From Yarrowia lipolytica (Eukaryota; Ascomycota; Dipodascomycetes; Dipodascales), in the NCBI RefSeq assembly GCF_001761485.1, contig NC_090774.1, forward strand, positions 310,001 through 374,000: a stretch of DNA of 64,000 nucleotides, given 5' to 3'. Below, piece after piece: positions 8,555 through 20,456 of the stretch. Each line of letters starts with the position of its first letter. Position 1 is the stretch's first letter. The notes under the pieces were generated by a model. It saw only the letters and a list, made by a program, of their open reading frames with translations, ran no database searches and had not been told where the DNA came from. The position numbers were made by a program, and so were the translations under genes.

Positions 8555-9748
8555 ATGAACGGACACGGCAGTAACTTGAAGGACCTGGGTCAGGTACTAT
8601 TACCAAACAATGAACAATTCAAGAACGATGGTGACTCTGGCGATGGGGAGGAGCTGCCCATGTTCCCGCCATCTGAAAATATTGGGTTGACATTCAAGTC
8701 GGACGGGTTGCTCCCTTTGCTTTTCTTTGTGCTGCCTCCGGAAGGAGATCTTCAAAGGAAAGAATTCGCAGACCTGAAACATATGTTAGAAAAAGGAGGA
8801 GCTATTTTGGCTCCTGAGCCATCAAACAATACCTACAACATCTGTTACACCGAAGAAACCCTCATACCACAGAAGTACGAATCATACAAAATTTGGTATA
8901 CTGCTGACTTGATTCGAAGGTGCATGGACTGTCAATGTTTCGATGAGGACATTGTGGAAGCTGAGATGATCCTTGTCCCCAACTTCCGACACCTTACAAA
9001 TGATTCAGTCAATCATGAAGATGAGTGGTGTCTAGATCAGGCACCCTCATTGAATTGGAGCCCTCAAGACCTGTTCTTCTCCACTGATCTTCTCAGACCA
9101 ATCATGAGGATCTCAGGGAGTGAGTACAGAAAGTTGATTTCTGGGTCGCAGTTGCAAGCTGACCCAGCAGGGTCACAAGGGACACGAATCGGCGTCGATG
9201 GTGTGGACGTGGAAATGGAGGGAAACAACTCGAACCACGCCCCTGTTGTGAAGCTGGAAGATATTATTGACGAATCTACTACACCTCCGCTCGCTGATGC
9301 CCTTGTGTTGAATGCTCCGAGGACGGAGATTTTACATCGGCCAAGTCACAGAGCATTGCAAGTTTACATTCAGAACAGGCAAAAATGGCAAAATCTAATC
9401 GACCGATTGCCTCATCACGAGGTTGTGTACCTCCAGCGTGTCACTGACTTACTCAGTGGCGACTTTGACGAAGTTTACCACCAAGTATCCTACCATGGTG
9501 ATGATTACGACGCGATAAACAGCCAGCCTGGAAGGTGGAACTCTGTTCACGACGTGTATCTTACTGATGTGACTGAATCAAAGGAGCTTGCACAATACTC
9601 TGTGGAACAAAAGTTCAACCGCAAGAAGTACTTGGAGGAGACTTTGACGGTCAACAAGGTGGCGGAATGGCTAGCCAACTTTCAACCTACGAAATACGGC
9701 CATCCTATCCATACTATTACCAGTCACCAGACGCTTACTAACTACTAA
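8555..9748 (+). CDS. BRCT-like domain protein of unknown role
   Basis: 397 aa from the first ATG in frame (MNGHGSNLKDL). Residues about 50-125 look like a BRCT fold: a hydrophobic strand LPLLFFVLPPEGD, a helix FADLKHMLEKGGAIL, then YNICYTEE, and YKIWYTADLIRRCMDCQCF, where a BRCT has its last helix with W or Y. This layout resembles the N-terminal BRCT of Rap1 telomere proteins (strand, ML..GG, late aromatic helix). I see no Myb domain. Residues 250-390 form a second predicted helical region (KWQNLIDRLPHHEVVYLQRV) that I do not recognise. A Rap1-like or other chromatin role is only a guess. Confidence 0.6.
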   Translation: MNGHGSNLKDLGQVLLPNNEQFKNDGDSGDGEELPMFPPSENIGLTFKSDGLLPLLFFVLPPEGDLQRKEFADLKHMLEKGGAILAPEPSNNTYNICYTEETLIPQKYESYKIWYTADLIRRCMDCQCFDEDIVEAEMILVPNFRHLTNDSVNHEDEWCLDQAPSLNWSPQDLFFSTDLLRPIMRISGSEYRKLISGSQLQADPAGSQGTRIGVDGVDVEMEGNNSNHAPVVKLEDIIDESTTPPLADALVLNAPRTEILHRPSHRALQVYIQNRQKWQNLIDRLPHHEVVYLQRVTDLLSGDFDEVYHQVSYHGDDYDAINSQPGRWNSVHDVYLTDVTESKELAQYSVEQKFNRKKYLEETLTVNKVAEWLANFQPTKYGHPIHTITSHQTLTNY

Positions 9749-9853
9749 TATACAATACAATACAGCTTGTCAGTGGTGGATCCGCTGTCTATAATATCAA
9801 TACAACAAATAATACCTTTTTTCTATACCATGCTATAACTGAACCATCTATAA

Positions 9854-11956
9854 CTAGAATCCCTTCTTCTTCTGCTTGTCGATATGAGCTCTCAGCAAAC
9901 GCTTCTTCTCGATGAGCGATCTCTTGGCCTTGCCCTGGACATCCTTCTTGTGGATAGTCATCATGAAGTTCTTCTTTCGGGCCTTCTCTCTGTTGGTGGT
10001 GGAGTGAGGGGCGTCTCGCTTTCCCTTTCGAGAACCGAACTTTTCTCGTCCTTCTCGTCCTTCCTGGGCCTGTGCAATTCGCTCCTCTCGCAGCTGCTTG
10101 TACTTGACAGGTCCAATCAGGCCACGAGCATCGACCTCATCCTCGTTGGTGAGCTTCTTGCCCATGAGCTTGTCGAAGCCCGCCTGGGCCTTGAGCTCCT
10201 CGAGCTTGGCAAAGTCAGCAGGAGTGAGAATCTTGGTAGCCATAATGTTCTGGGCCTCGGCAGCAGCGTCGGCAGCAGCCTGGGCCTTAGCAGCTTTGGC
10301 TTCGTCGTCGAGTTCCTCCTCGTCTTCACTGTCAGAAATGTTGTACTCCTTATCGTCCTCAATGTTGATCCATCCGGACTCAGAGTCGTCAGAGTCATCA
10401 TCAGAGTCAGAATCAACCTCCCAAGCCTTCTCATCATCTTCCTCCTGGACCTGGTCAGCTTTCCACTTGGCCAACAGCTCGAGACCCTCGATACCGGTCT
10501 GGCCCTTCTCAATACCATACTGGAGTCGAGAAGAGGTACCGGCCTTAGCGTCAGCAGACATAGCCATGGATGCCTCCTTACCTCTATCCTTTCGTGCAAG
10601 CATCTCGGGTGCAACCTCTCGGTAGAGGGAAACAAGAGATCGAGCAGCCATAACAACTGCTTTGGCCTTGGAGCCTTTGTAAGCAGTAAGATCCTGAAGA
10701 AGGGGAGCCTCAATAGCAAGAGGATTTCGTGCCAGAATCTCACGGATGGTGTTGATACCAGCAGAGCAAACCTCGGCAGAAACACCATCAGAGACGAACT
10801 CGTCAGCAATCTTTCGGATCATGGGTGTAATGGCATCAGGGGGCACGAGATCATGGGAAGCCTGCGCGGCGGCAGCCATGATCTGAGTGACGTCCTTCTG
10901 CTTGGGGGTGAGGTATTTCAGGAAATGAGAATAGATGCCCAGAACGGTGAGCTTATGTGTGCCGATCATTCGAGACACGAGGTTCATGATCTGAATTTTC
11001 TGCTCAAGATCGTATCTATACTTGCATAAGTTTGTAAAGAGCTGGTCGGCAAAACCCTGGGGGTCTCGCAAAAGATGCAGGGCGGAAAAGTTGAGGTAGG
11101 TGGCAGACACACCACCGTTACCCTTTCGCTTTTTCAGCAGTTTGTTCATGGCAGACTCGGCCTTTCGTCCTCGCTTTCGGGAGTTCTTGTTGATCTGTAG
11201 TCGATGCTTAAGAGCACCGATCTCGGCAGAGGCATCGGAATCAGAGTCCTCGGCGTTAGCCTCCTCTCGCTCCTTGTCAGCGCCAAGGAAGAATCGCACA
11301 CCAGAAATGGCAATCTTGGCCTCTCCGTGAAGAGTAGCCTGAGCCATGATTTCCACAGTTCGGGAGTCGTCCCAAATACCTCGTCTCCACAGCTCTCGGG
11401 TCAGTTTAGTGGCCCACAGACCAGAAGACTCTCCAGTGGACAGAACATTAAATAGAAGTGCTTGGACAGACTTGTTGAGCTTCTGAGCTTTGCTTCCAGT
11501 GTTGGCACCCTTGACGATGGTGACAATGTTGGAGTAGATCTGAGTTCGCAGCTGCTTGCTGCCAGTGATGAGCAGAATGGGGAAGAGGGTGGCGATAAGC
11601 TTCTCGGGGGTGATGACACCCTTGTTCTTGAGAAGAACCATAGACTGGATGAGCTTCTCTCGCAGATCCTCGTCGAGATGCTGGTGGTGATCGAGGATCA
11701 GCTTGGACAACTCGTCGGGGAAGTTGGCTGTTTCTTTGGGGTAGCACGATGCAACCTGTGCGACGAATCCAACGAGATCTCCAAACTCCTCAGAGTTCTC
11801 AGTCTGAGGCGAGTTCATGTAAATGTCACGAATGGACTCATAGTGCTGGTACTGGAGAAGAAACTCCTCCTTGTAAGAAGGAGGGTCTCGTCGCACCAGA
11901 TTTTGCAGAAGTGCAATGTTGGTGGGCAAAAGGGCTGCTCTCTTTCTTTTAGCCAT
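9854..11956 (-). CDS. SDA1: Sda1, 60S ribosome assembly and export factor
   Basis: 700 aa from [10 protein letters not shown]. An in-frame ATG 18 codons upstream exists, but MAKRK with [20 protein letters not shown] is where Sda1 proteins start. Sda1 is a helical-repeat nucleolar protein required for late maturation and nuclear export of pre-60S particles. It was first found through effects on the actin cytoskeleton and G1. Visible parts: long helical N-terminal half with [14 protein letters not shown], a Lys/Arg patch [12 protein letters not shown], an acidic block [20 protein letters not shown] and [12 protein letters not shown] typical of the family, then the basic C terminus [17 protein letters not shown]. 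Length is close to the S. cerevisiae protein (about 770). Confidence 0.93.
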   Translation of the reverse strand: MAKRKRAALLPTNIALLQNLVRRDPPSYKEEFLLQYQHYESIRDIYMNSPQTENSEEFGDLVGFVAQVASCYPKETANFPDELSKLILDHHQHLDEDLREKLIQSMVLLKNKGVITPEKLIATLFPILLITGSKQLRTQIYSNIVTIVKGANTGSKAQKLNKSVQALLFNVLSTGESSGLWATKLTRELWRRGIWDDSRTVEIMAQATLHGEAKIAISGVRFFLGADKEREEANAEDSDSDASAEIGALKHRLQINKNSRKRGRKAESAMNKLLKKRKGNGGVSATYLNFSALHLLRDPQGFADQLFTNLCKYRYDLEQKIQIMNLVSRMIGTHKLTVLGIYSHFLKYLTPKQKDVTQIMAAAAQASHDLVPPDAITPMIRKIADEFVSDGVSAEVCSAGINTIREILARNPLAIEAPLLQDLTAYKGSKAKAVVMAARSLVSLYREVAPEMLARKDRGKEASMAMSADAKAGTSSRLQYGIEKGQTGIEGLELLAKWKADQVQEEDDEKAWEVDSDSDDDSDDSESGWINIEDDKEYNISDSEDEEELDDEAKAAKAQAAADAAAEAQNIMATKILTPADFAKLEELKAQAGFDKLMGKKLTNEDEVDARGLIGPVKYKQLREERIAQAQEGREGREKFGSRKGKRDAPHSTTNREKARKKNFMMTIHKKDVQGKAKRSLIEKKRLLRAHIDKQKKKGF

Positions 11957-14396
11957 TGTGTCGTGTGTATGAATAGAATGCTGCACGATGAATTTTCTTA
12001 TGCAGTTCATATAATTTTTTTAGAGTTGGAACTCTATACGATGTCGCAGTTGAGATCTGTTGGCCAAGTAATTACTTAGTTACTTTATTTAAATTTAATG
12101 GAAACTACAGTACTTAATGTGTGTATCACCTGTGTATATTGATTCGAGTTGTGGTGGGTGCGAGTGAGTCGCGGGGTACACGTACTGTAGGTAAGTATGT
12201 GGCTTCGAAACGCATTCGGTTGTTGATACCAAAAGATTCCTGTCCGCATACGGGTGTCCGTTTACGTATCGTACATTCTCTGGGGTAAGTGCATGCGGGG
12301 TTGTTAGCAACAGTGACATGGACCCTGGACTGGAAGTGGGGTGGTTTTTGTCGATAAAAGCAAGCCGAAAATGTAGCTGACTCCTGCATCACTGCTTCAT
12401 CCTCCACCCTGCTGGACTCACATCAAACTAACCGGATACACGCCGTATTATTGTTTTGGCTGTTCTTTGCACCTTGGTCCTACAGTAATCATGGTGTTTA
12501 CAGTGCGGAGAGAACTGCTGCAGTTATCGTAGCTACATCATACATCATCATTAACGTCTCTTCGTTCCATATGAACCGGGACACACTTCCACTGGCTCAT
12601 TACTCCAAGGGTAGACAGCCATGTCATCGCGGTTTTGGCCATTATGCTTGTACTCCGTAATGTTGGATGTAGACGGCATCGAGGACATTGAGTACAAGTG
12701 ACTTCAATACCGTATACACTCGTACCAACTTCCATAGAGCTTCAGGATATGAAACAACACGGCTCGAAAGAGCACCCTGGATTTGTATGGATCTGAAACT
12801 CTGTAACGTGTGCAACAGCTAATTACTCCTTGTCAAAGTCACGGCTTCTCGCTCAATAACAAAGCTGATAACGTTCACACAAACAATATAATATAATATG
12901 TTTGAACGGCTACAATGGTCCTGATAGTGTGTCCTATCTGTATGTCAGTCGGTGATATACGCCGCTTAGAAAGGCTTATGGGATAAATATCTGCATGGTG
13001 AGTGAACCTCATGCATGATAAGATGTGTCTTTCAATCTCTCTTCTCGAGTGAAATCCTGTCTAAAAGAACCACGTGTCTATAACTTCGGAGTAACCATCA
13101 TTTCGTTGCCTCGGTGTCACATTCATAGTGCATTGTTTTGACAGCTGCAGACAGCGGGAGCCGGAGATGATTGCTTTGACACAGGAATGTGTTTCGAAAG
13201 CAGTATATTGCCATGACCGAGTATGTGTCACGTCTCTATTAGCCACCGACAATGTTGAGACTCTACACAATCAATGGTTGCGTCAATTCAGCATATTGTC
13301 AATACTACAACTGTAGTTACTGCAAAGCTTCCAGCTGAGCTAGATCTCAATTTTGAATAACCCAAACTGCGAGCTGGTTCAGTCTTGGTTAGCGGTCAAT
13401 CTAGAGTTACTGTACTTGTATCATGAATCAGGGGACGAGGGCTGTTCATCCTTTGCTTGGCAGCGGCTAAGTTCAGCTAAGAAAACGGCGCTGCGTAGAT
13501 CACTTTGCACTTTTCAGATAAGAAAGTTGGGCGACTCATTTATGAGATGCTCAGCATCTTCCATTTCACACGTGGCGACGCTTATTTTACCACAGTATGT
13601 ATATTCAGTTTCTACAGCAACTTCGTTTGAAGAGTAAGCCCCTATACATTCGATTAGTAAACCGCCTCTACAATGTATCGACAAGTATAACGACATATAA
13701 AGAGTATCTCTGTGTTTTGTTTGTTTATGCTACAACACCAGCACCCCTTTGAATTACGATACCGGTCTCTTCCAGATATGGCGTGGAGTTATCCCTGCAA
13801 CATGGCACAATGGATGTCTAAGTATATGTACACTACGTATGTACTACTACATTCTGTACCTGTGTACCTTTTCGCTAAGATGTAGAGAAGACTATACTTC
13901 CAGGCTAGGGGGAGTGTATTTGCCCCTTGCGGGGTGTTCTTTTCTCCGAATGTAACATGAATTTTGGCTGGAACGTCCGGATCTGGTACCGCGGAATTTT
14001 CACCCCACCCTCGGTCACTCGAGAATAGACCTGGGTGCACCTGCGTGCCGCTATGCTTTGAAAATCAGTGCTAAGACGGAGTTTAACCCACTTGTCATTT
14101 TATTAAGCTTAATGGCTTTGCAACAGATGTGCAACATGGCTCAAGCAGACGCTGCGATTGGCGCTAGACGTGACTACAGGCCCGGTCTCGGTTATGGACG
14201 TCATGATCAGAGAATTTGGTTGCCAATTCGCCACGGAAATCTGGAGTTCTTTGTTTGTCGCTTAAATGATACCAGATATGCGTACACTCGGTGCCGTTCA
14301 TAGTGGTGAGCTTGGCTTGCCTACTGCCCGTTTATATAGGATGGGAAGCCATGATGAAGAGGGCTAAGGGACCATTGCGCACCAACTCACCTGACT
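11957..14396. other. 2.4 kb intergenic region
   Basis: No convincing gene. The first 100 bp hold the Sda1 promoter. AT repeats (AATATAATATAATATG) lie near 12886. Scattered GTAC words occur near 13390 and 13820-13860. A short frame at 14112-14303 (63 codons from ATG) matches nothing known. CCTCGG at 14009-14014 and a TATA box at 14333 belong to the lipase promoter. Confidence 0.5.
14333..14338 (+). promoter_or_regulatory. TATA box of the lipase gene
   Basis: TATATA sits 59 bp before the lipase ATG, close to where a TATA element with a short 5' UTR would be expected. Confidence 0.6.
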
Positions 14397-15509
14397 ATGA
14401 AGTTCTCGGCTACCCTTCTGTTCTGCGCTAGCACCCTTATTGCTGCTGCTACCATTGCACCTCTGGCTCCTCGTGGTAACCAGACAAAGATCATCAATGG
14501 TTTCCAGGTTACAGACCTTGTTAACGATGCCGGTGACGAGCTCCTGCTCTTTAAGGATCTAACCAACTCCTCTTGGCCTGGTGATACAAGTACCAGTACC
14601 AATGGTGTCACTCTCTATTCTGGAGCCATCAAGGCTTGGACGTCTTCGGATGTGGCAGCTGTGTCTCAGACATCCTACAACTACCTCGAGAAGCAAGCGA
14701 AGTTGGCAAACATCGCCTACTGCGGAGGCTCTTCGCTGCTCACTGCGCCCTTTACCTGTGCCTACCAGTGCAAGGAATTTCCCAACATGAAGCTGGTCTC
14801 CACATGGGGAGACTCCCGAACTCTTTCTGCCCTGGTTGCTGGATACCTATCTATCGACCATACCGATAAGGAGATTGTGGTTGGTTTCCGAGGGTCCCAT
14901 ACTCTCAAGGATTGGATCGTTGATCTCATGGTGCTCCGAAAGGCTGTTGATGACTCCTATCCAGGTTGCGACAACTGTCGTGTCCACCATGGTTTCTATA
15001 GCGCTTACAAAGCCACTCTCGCAAGGTTTGACAATGACCTGAAGAAGCTTGTTGCTGAGAACCCTGGCTACCGAGTCAGCGTTGTTGGTCACTCTCTTGG
15101 TGGAGCCGTTGCTCTTCTGGCTGCCACTGATTTCAAGAACCGAGGATACGACACCTACCTTACCACTTTCGGTCAACCCGTTGTTGGAAACACTGGTTTC
15201 GCCAACTACGTAGATGATCTTTGGTTTGGATCTGAAACCCCTAACACTCTAAGTGGTGACTCTAGTCGACGATACTACCGAGTTACTCATAAGAGCGATG
15301 TTGTCCCTCGAGTGCCCTTTTGGCCGGGTTACACCCCCAACGCCGGTGAGGTTTACATTAGTGTGGCTGAGATCAACCCCCCTGTCTCTGCTCTGAGATA
15401 CTGCGACGGTGAGGTCAACGATCAGTGTCTTCATGGAAACAGTCTACTTTCCCTAATCAACCTGACCGCCCATCACAACTACTTCATATACATTGGTGGA
15501 GACTGTTAA
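14397..15509 (+). CDS. LIP5: Secreted triacylglycerol lipase, class 3 (LIP family)
   Basis: 370 aa. The signal peptide MKFSATLLFCASTLIAAATIA is followed by a short pro-region. The alpha/beta-hydrolase core has VVGFRGSHTLKDWIVDL (oxyanion loop and lid entry), nucleophile elbow GHSLGG with Ser233, Asp301 in HKSDVVPRVP and His359/360 in AHHNYF, completing the Ser-Asp-His triad. Several Cys pairs (CDNC at 191-194, CDGEVNDQC) suit an extracellular enzyme. It should hydrolyse fats outside the cell. It belongs to the multi-copy LIP family of Yarrowia. I assign LIP5 because, from memory, LIP5 lies beside ATG8 and a citrate synthase gene on chromosome E; the sequence alone would also allow LIP4, LIP7 or LIP8. 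Confidence 0.85.
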   Translation: MKFSATLLFCASTLIAAATIAPLAPRGNQTKIINGFQVTDLVNDAGDELLLFKDLTNSSWPGDTSTSTNGVTLYSGAIKAWTSSDVAAVSQTSYNYLEKQAKLANIAYCGGSSLLTAPFTCAYQCKEFPNMKLVSTWGDSRTLSALVAGYLSIDHTDKEIVVGFRGSHTLKDWIVDLMVLRKAVDDSYPGCDNCRVHHGFYSAYKATLARFDNDLKKLVAENPGYRVSVVGHSLGGAVALLAATDFKNRGYDTYLTTFGQPVVGNTGFANYVDDLWFGSETPNTLSGDSSRRYYRVTHKSDVVPRVPFWPGYTPNAGEVYISVAEINPPVSALRYCDGEVNDQCLHGNSLLSLINLTAHHNYFIYIGGDC

Positions 15510-16537
15510 ACCAGGCTGTTTTGATACCCTATTTGCTGGCAAATATTGTTTGAATATTTCATCTGTTTTCAGGTTTTAATAAAGTAATGACCCTCTTTAA
15601 TTTCCATTTAATCACCTGTGTGATATCTCCTTACAGTAGTACATACGATAGTTATTGCACTTTTTCCCGTGCCTGCAATCGTCATCACTGCGCGCTCATA
15701 ACCTGCACTACAAGCAATGACGTCTCAGATAGCCATTATCTGTGGAGCTTATTATCCCAAATCACGAGGCATGTCGTGCCAAAGTGATCATCTGGCTAAC
15801 ATTGACCCTCTTAACGACCAGCAGCCTACGAAGAGGACACGCCTTTTTGCCGGTATGGTATTTTCTTAGTCCGTTCTATACCCTATTCTCTATTGCAGTA
15901 ATCTCTCTTTTTTCGGGCATGGTATCGCAGGAGGAAGTCTCTTTTTTTATCGTCAATCAGAGTGCGTTTATCTGGAGCTTCCCCTCAACGACAAATAACT
16001 CAGGTAGGATCTGTCTATTGATTAGCCCCCGTCAGCTAACAGTTGTGTTCATTGGCAACCTCCAATAGAAAGACAATCAGAGAGGTTAAAATCTCACCTA
16101 ACGACAGTAAATCGGACACGGAGCCCAGCATGGAGCCACCTGAGCAAACGCGTCATAGTCCCCGGTTATTTACATCTCTCGCACGCCTGGTTGAGTTTAA
16201 TGAGGACTGGAGGGACCCAAGGAAGATGGAGGTCTTTAAATGCCGACCGTGACCGTGGAGGCAGGTAGTGACGTTATTTTTGACCAGAAAATTTGCAAAA
16301 ATACCAAAATTCGCATATAAATGTCACTCGGTTGATCTGCTGTAGACCTCATGAGGCCCTCCACCTTCCATTCTGTAGAATGGTCTCGTGGTATGTGGGG
16401 GATAATCTTATCCCAATAGAGCATTATCTCTAGGGTTACATTCCCGTTTGGGGTGTCGCAGCCACTGATAACGATTTTAACCTGCATTGCTGGTGCTCCT
16501 TCTCTCTCAACTAACACAACACACCACAACAACGACA
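15510..16537. other. Lipase 3' region and ATG8 promoter/5' UTR
   Basis: No gene seen. The ATG8 promoter has a TATA element at 16316-16321. The 5' UTR exon of ATG8 ends at 16538 in a CACAACAACGACAA-type leader. Confidence 0.5.
16316..16321 (+). promoter_or_regulatory. TATA element of ATG8
   Basis: TATAAA lies 217 bp before the end of the 5' exon. It is the best TATA match in the region, but the transcription start is not known. Confidence 0.4.
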
Positions 16538-17087
<550 letters not shown>

Positions 17088-17675
17088 TTTAGTGTGTCTA
17101 TTGGCTGAGCAGTGCTCTCACGCTCTTATTTATTCCAACATTTAAACATCTTCGTGGCATTGACTGTGGTTCGTAGTGTGACACACGTACACGTAGTTTG
17201 TGTGTAGTTGCGGTGGCTGTGGCTGTGGCTAGCAATGATAGTGTACAGTTGATCAGTGCTTCTATCAGATGTGGCCGACTCTATTATCCATATATTGTTG
17301 GTGTTGTAAGTGACTCATTTACAGTAGACAGATGATCTTGGAGCGTTGAGTATACCCTACTTCACGTATGTAGCTACTGTATGTCCGTACCGTGTCATAC
17401 AGATTCATAATAACGGGACAGTACATAGACTACAGTAAACAGTGTGCTTGGACATACAAGTCGTACTGTAGGAACGTTGAGGTCGTTTACACATGCTTAC
17501 TATTTGTAGCTAGGCCAAGTGGGGGCTTTGAATGAACCTCATATTTGATATATAACTACTGTAGCTACTGTACATGTAGCATCCGTACAATATTTTCTGT
17601 GCAGCAGATTACAGTAATTGTAGCTAACAGCTAGTGGCTAAGACAGATCCAATGAGATAGCTGAAAGATTAAGGT

Positions 17676-17884
17676 GGTACTTGTACTTGTATGTACTTGT
17701 ACGCTGTGCTGTTGCAGCCAAACTTGTATCTTCCAGCGTACAAATGGGTACAAGTGCAAGTACATACTGTAGTCGTACGAATACCAGTCCGATACAAGTG
17801 CGATACGGTAGCTATTCTAGCTTCCTCTGTAAGGGCGACGGTAAAAGTACAGTACAAGTACATACTATTCAAGTACATACTGTA
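17676..17884. repeat. Dense GTAC-word island (ACTTGTA / TACAAGTA / TACTGTA)
   Basis: Starts with GGTACTTGTACTTGTATG and continues with more than ten copies of TACAAGT, ACTTGTA or TACTGTA on both strands in about 210 bp. This is one of the strongest such clusters in the window. Confidence 0.7.
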
Positions 17885-18496
17885 CGTTAGGATTGCAGAG
17901 CGTGGAGTGCTCAAATAACCACCTCATCCTTAACATGCGTAACCCACATGTTTGTACCAAAGACGCCACAGGAAGAAGTACCAGTAAATTGAGCGCCTGG
18001 GAGGAAGCAACACGTATGCCCAACACTTGTCCGCGTTGGCCAACTATTTCCACTCTCAGTTGCATCACTACAAATACTGGGAGTGCATATATACCACTCG
18101 CCTCCTTTTCTATGGCTCCCATGATGTTTCTATCCAGTGGACTAAGACAATGGCTGCAATACTTGTACGTAGTCTGATGATGCCTGTGTTTAGCATTTCT
18201 CCACGATTTCAGCTCTTCCCGGAAAAACAAGGAGCTCACCAGACAATGAGCGAAAGGAAATTTTTCAGTGCTGCAGCAAAATCATCCGGGAACACGTTAC
18301 ATGTATTCAACGCGCTGCTCTTACTGGTATAGTATTTGGCACGGCACAGGATAGCCGCCTGTGTGCTGCACAATTCCGGACAAATGGAAATGCCGCCATG
18401 AGGACTTTTCCGCCCACAAGCAAATTAGTGTGAAACACAGTTTGTAGACAAAGCAAAGATGGGAATGATAATTAGAAATATGGGGCAATTTTTGAA

Positions 18497-18610
18497 TTTG
18501 TATACGTACTTGTATGTATGTACATACTGTACCTCGTACCTCGTACAAATACCGGTATTTGTATACTCGTACATGTTCGAGATAAATATCGTGCGATTAG
18601 CTACAGTACG
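18497..18610. repeat. GTAC-word island
   Basis: Contains TACGTACTTGTATGTATG, CCTCGTACCTCGTACAAATA and TACTCGTACATG-like words. It has the same vocabulary as the other islands. Confidence 0.55.
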
Positions 18611-18747
18611 AGTGAATGAATCTAGGATACAATTCAATGGTTGGTCTACAGTTCCAAGGATGTCCGCTCGTAGCCTTAAGTCATTCACTTTCGTTTCGTT
18701 CAATAGTCATCAATCTCTTATGTATACATTCGTAAGTCATTATTTGC

Positions 18748-20456
18748 TTAGAGCTTGAGGCCAACGAGCTCAGCGTACTTCTCGGTAGAGAAGGACTTGG
18801 GTCGCTCGATGGGAGCACCGTAAGCTCGGTCCATGATGAGCTGGGGCAGGACACCGATAGCTCGGGAAACACCGAAGAGAACAGTGTAGTAAGACTGCTC
18901 AGTGAGACCGTAGTACTGGAGGAGGACACCGGAGTGGGAGTCCACATTGGGCCAGGGGTTCTTGGTCTTGCCGTGCTCGGTGAGAACCTTGGGGGCAACC
19001 TCGTAGATGGTGGAAACGAGGTGGAAGAGGTCGTAGTCGGGCATGTGCTCGAGGGCGAACTCTCGCTGGGCGGTGTATCGAGGATCGGTCTTTCGGAGAA
19101 CGGCGTGTCCGTAACCGGGGACGACTCGACCGGCCTTAAGGGTATCCCAGAGGTACTTCTCAATGTCCTCCTTGGTGACATCAGAGCCAATCTTGGACTT
19201 CATCTCGAGAATCCACTCAAGGACCTCCTGGTTAGCTCGGCCGTGGAGAGGACCGGCAAGACCGTTGAGACCAGCGGACAGAGAGAGGAAGGGAGAGGAG
19301 AGAGCAGAACCAACAAGCTTGGTGGTGTGGGCAGAGACGTTACCTCCCTCGTGGTCAGCGTGGATGGTGAGGTAGAGTCGCAGAAGCTCAATGAACTCCT
19401 TGTTGTCGCCAAAGCCGAGCAGAGAGGCGAAGTTAGCAGAGTAGTCAAGAGAGTTGTCAATGGAGCCAACAATCTTTCCGTCCTTGAAAAGGTTTCGGTA
19501 GATTCGAGAAGCAATGACGGGGAGCTTGGCAATGAGGTTCATGGAATCCTCGTAGGTGTACTGCCAGTACTCCTTCTTGTTAACACCCTTCTCGTAAGCC
19601 TTGGTGAACTGAGACTCGGACTCCAGAGCGTTGACGGCAATACCGAGCTGAGCCATGGGGTGGAGGGTGGGGGGGCATCGGTCGATGAGCTCCTCAACAT
19701 GCTTGGGGATCTCGGCTCGAGAGGCCCAGTCAGCGGACAGACCCTTGACCTGAGCATCAGTGGGGATCTCGCCGGTGAGCAGGAGCCAGAAAAGACCCTC
19801 GGGGAGAGGCTCCTTTCCGCCAGGGGCGTGGGGGAGCTGCTTCTGGAGGTCGGGGATAGTCAGACCTCGGAATCGGATACCCTCCTCGGGGTCGAGGACG
19901 GATCCCTCCCAGACGAGACCCTTAATACCTCGCATACCACCGTAAGCCTGGTCGAGGATGACCTCGCCGATGACGGTGTTACCCTTCTCCTTTCGGAGCT
20001 TCTTGATCTTCTCGACGTTCTCGGGGATGAGCTCGGCGAATCGCTCCTTAAGACCCTATTTGTTAGTCGTGTTTCTTTTTAGTGGGTTGCAGTGTGGTTT
20101 GTATTGCTCAATTGCAATTGTTATGACTGCCATCTCGTATGGTTGCCGCGGGGTTATGTAATGTCGACTTCTGCACACAACACATTCCATATTTTATGCT
20201 GCTGCTGCTGCTTGAAAGCACCACATTCGACGTGTCACATGCATTCGGAAAAACTTTTGCCGAGGCAAGAACAGGTCGAAAATGGGGCCTAAGGCTGTTG
20301 CAATCAGGCTGACGCAACGAAATCCGTCGCACAGCAACCAATTGATGAAAGAAAAGAAATACTCACATCCTGGGTAGAGTAGGCCCGGAAGGCGGTGTTG
20401 GCCATAGGGGCAACACGAACGGAAGATCGAACGGCGGGACGAATAGCAGAAATCAT
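18748..20456 (-). CDS. CIT1: Mitochondrial citrate synthase
   Basis: Two exons, 20367-20456 and 18748-20055, with a 311-nt intron (GTGAGT ... CTAACAAATAG), give 465 aa. The first exon encodes the mitochondrial presequence ([20 protein letters not shown], rich in Arg, Ser and Ala) and the second starts [14 protein letters not shown]. The enzyme condenses acetyl-CoA and oxaloacetate to citrate in the TCA cycle. The three catalytic residues are visible: His301 in GPLHGRAN, His347 in PGYGHAVLR and Asp402 in [10 protein letters not shown]. The C terminus GLKL is not a good peroxisomal signal, which supports a mitochondrial site. Strong codon bias suggests high expression. Yarrowia has a second CIT gene, and the CIT1/CIT2 naming differs between papers. 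Confidence 0.95.

Larger units (their letters stand above)
17088..18747. other. Intergenic region between ATG8 and citrate synthase
   Basis: No gene seen. The DNA is rich in GTAC words, with dense islands at 17676-17884 and 18497-18610. Confidence 0.55.

Noticed and set aside
9884-11029. 381-codon open frame antisense to SDA1
   Set aside because: Shadow of the SDA1 frame; Leu/Ser/Val-rich with no recognisable motif.
14112-14303. 63-codon frame upstream of the lipase
   Set aside because: The hydrophobic stretch before it has no ATG and the rest resembles no known protein; too little support.
18934-20082. 382-codon open frame antisense to citrate synthase
   Set aside because: Same codon-bias effect; it also runs across the intron boundary of the real gene.
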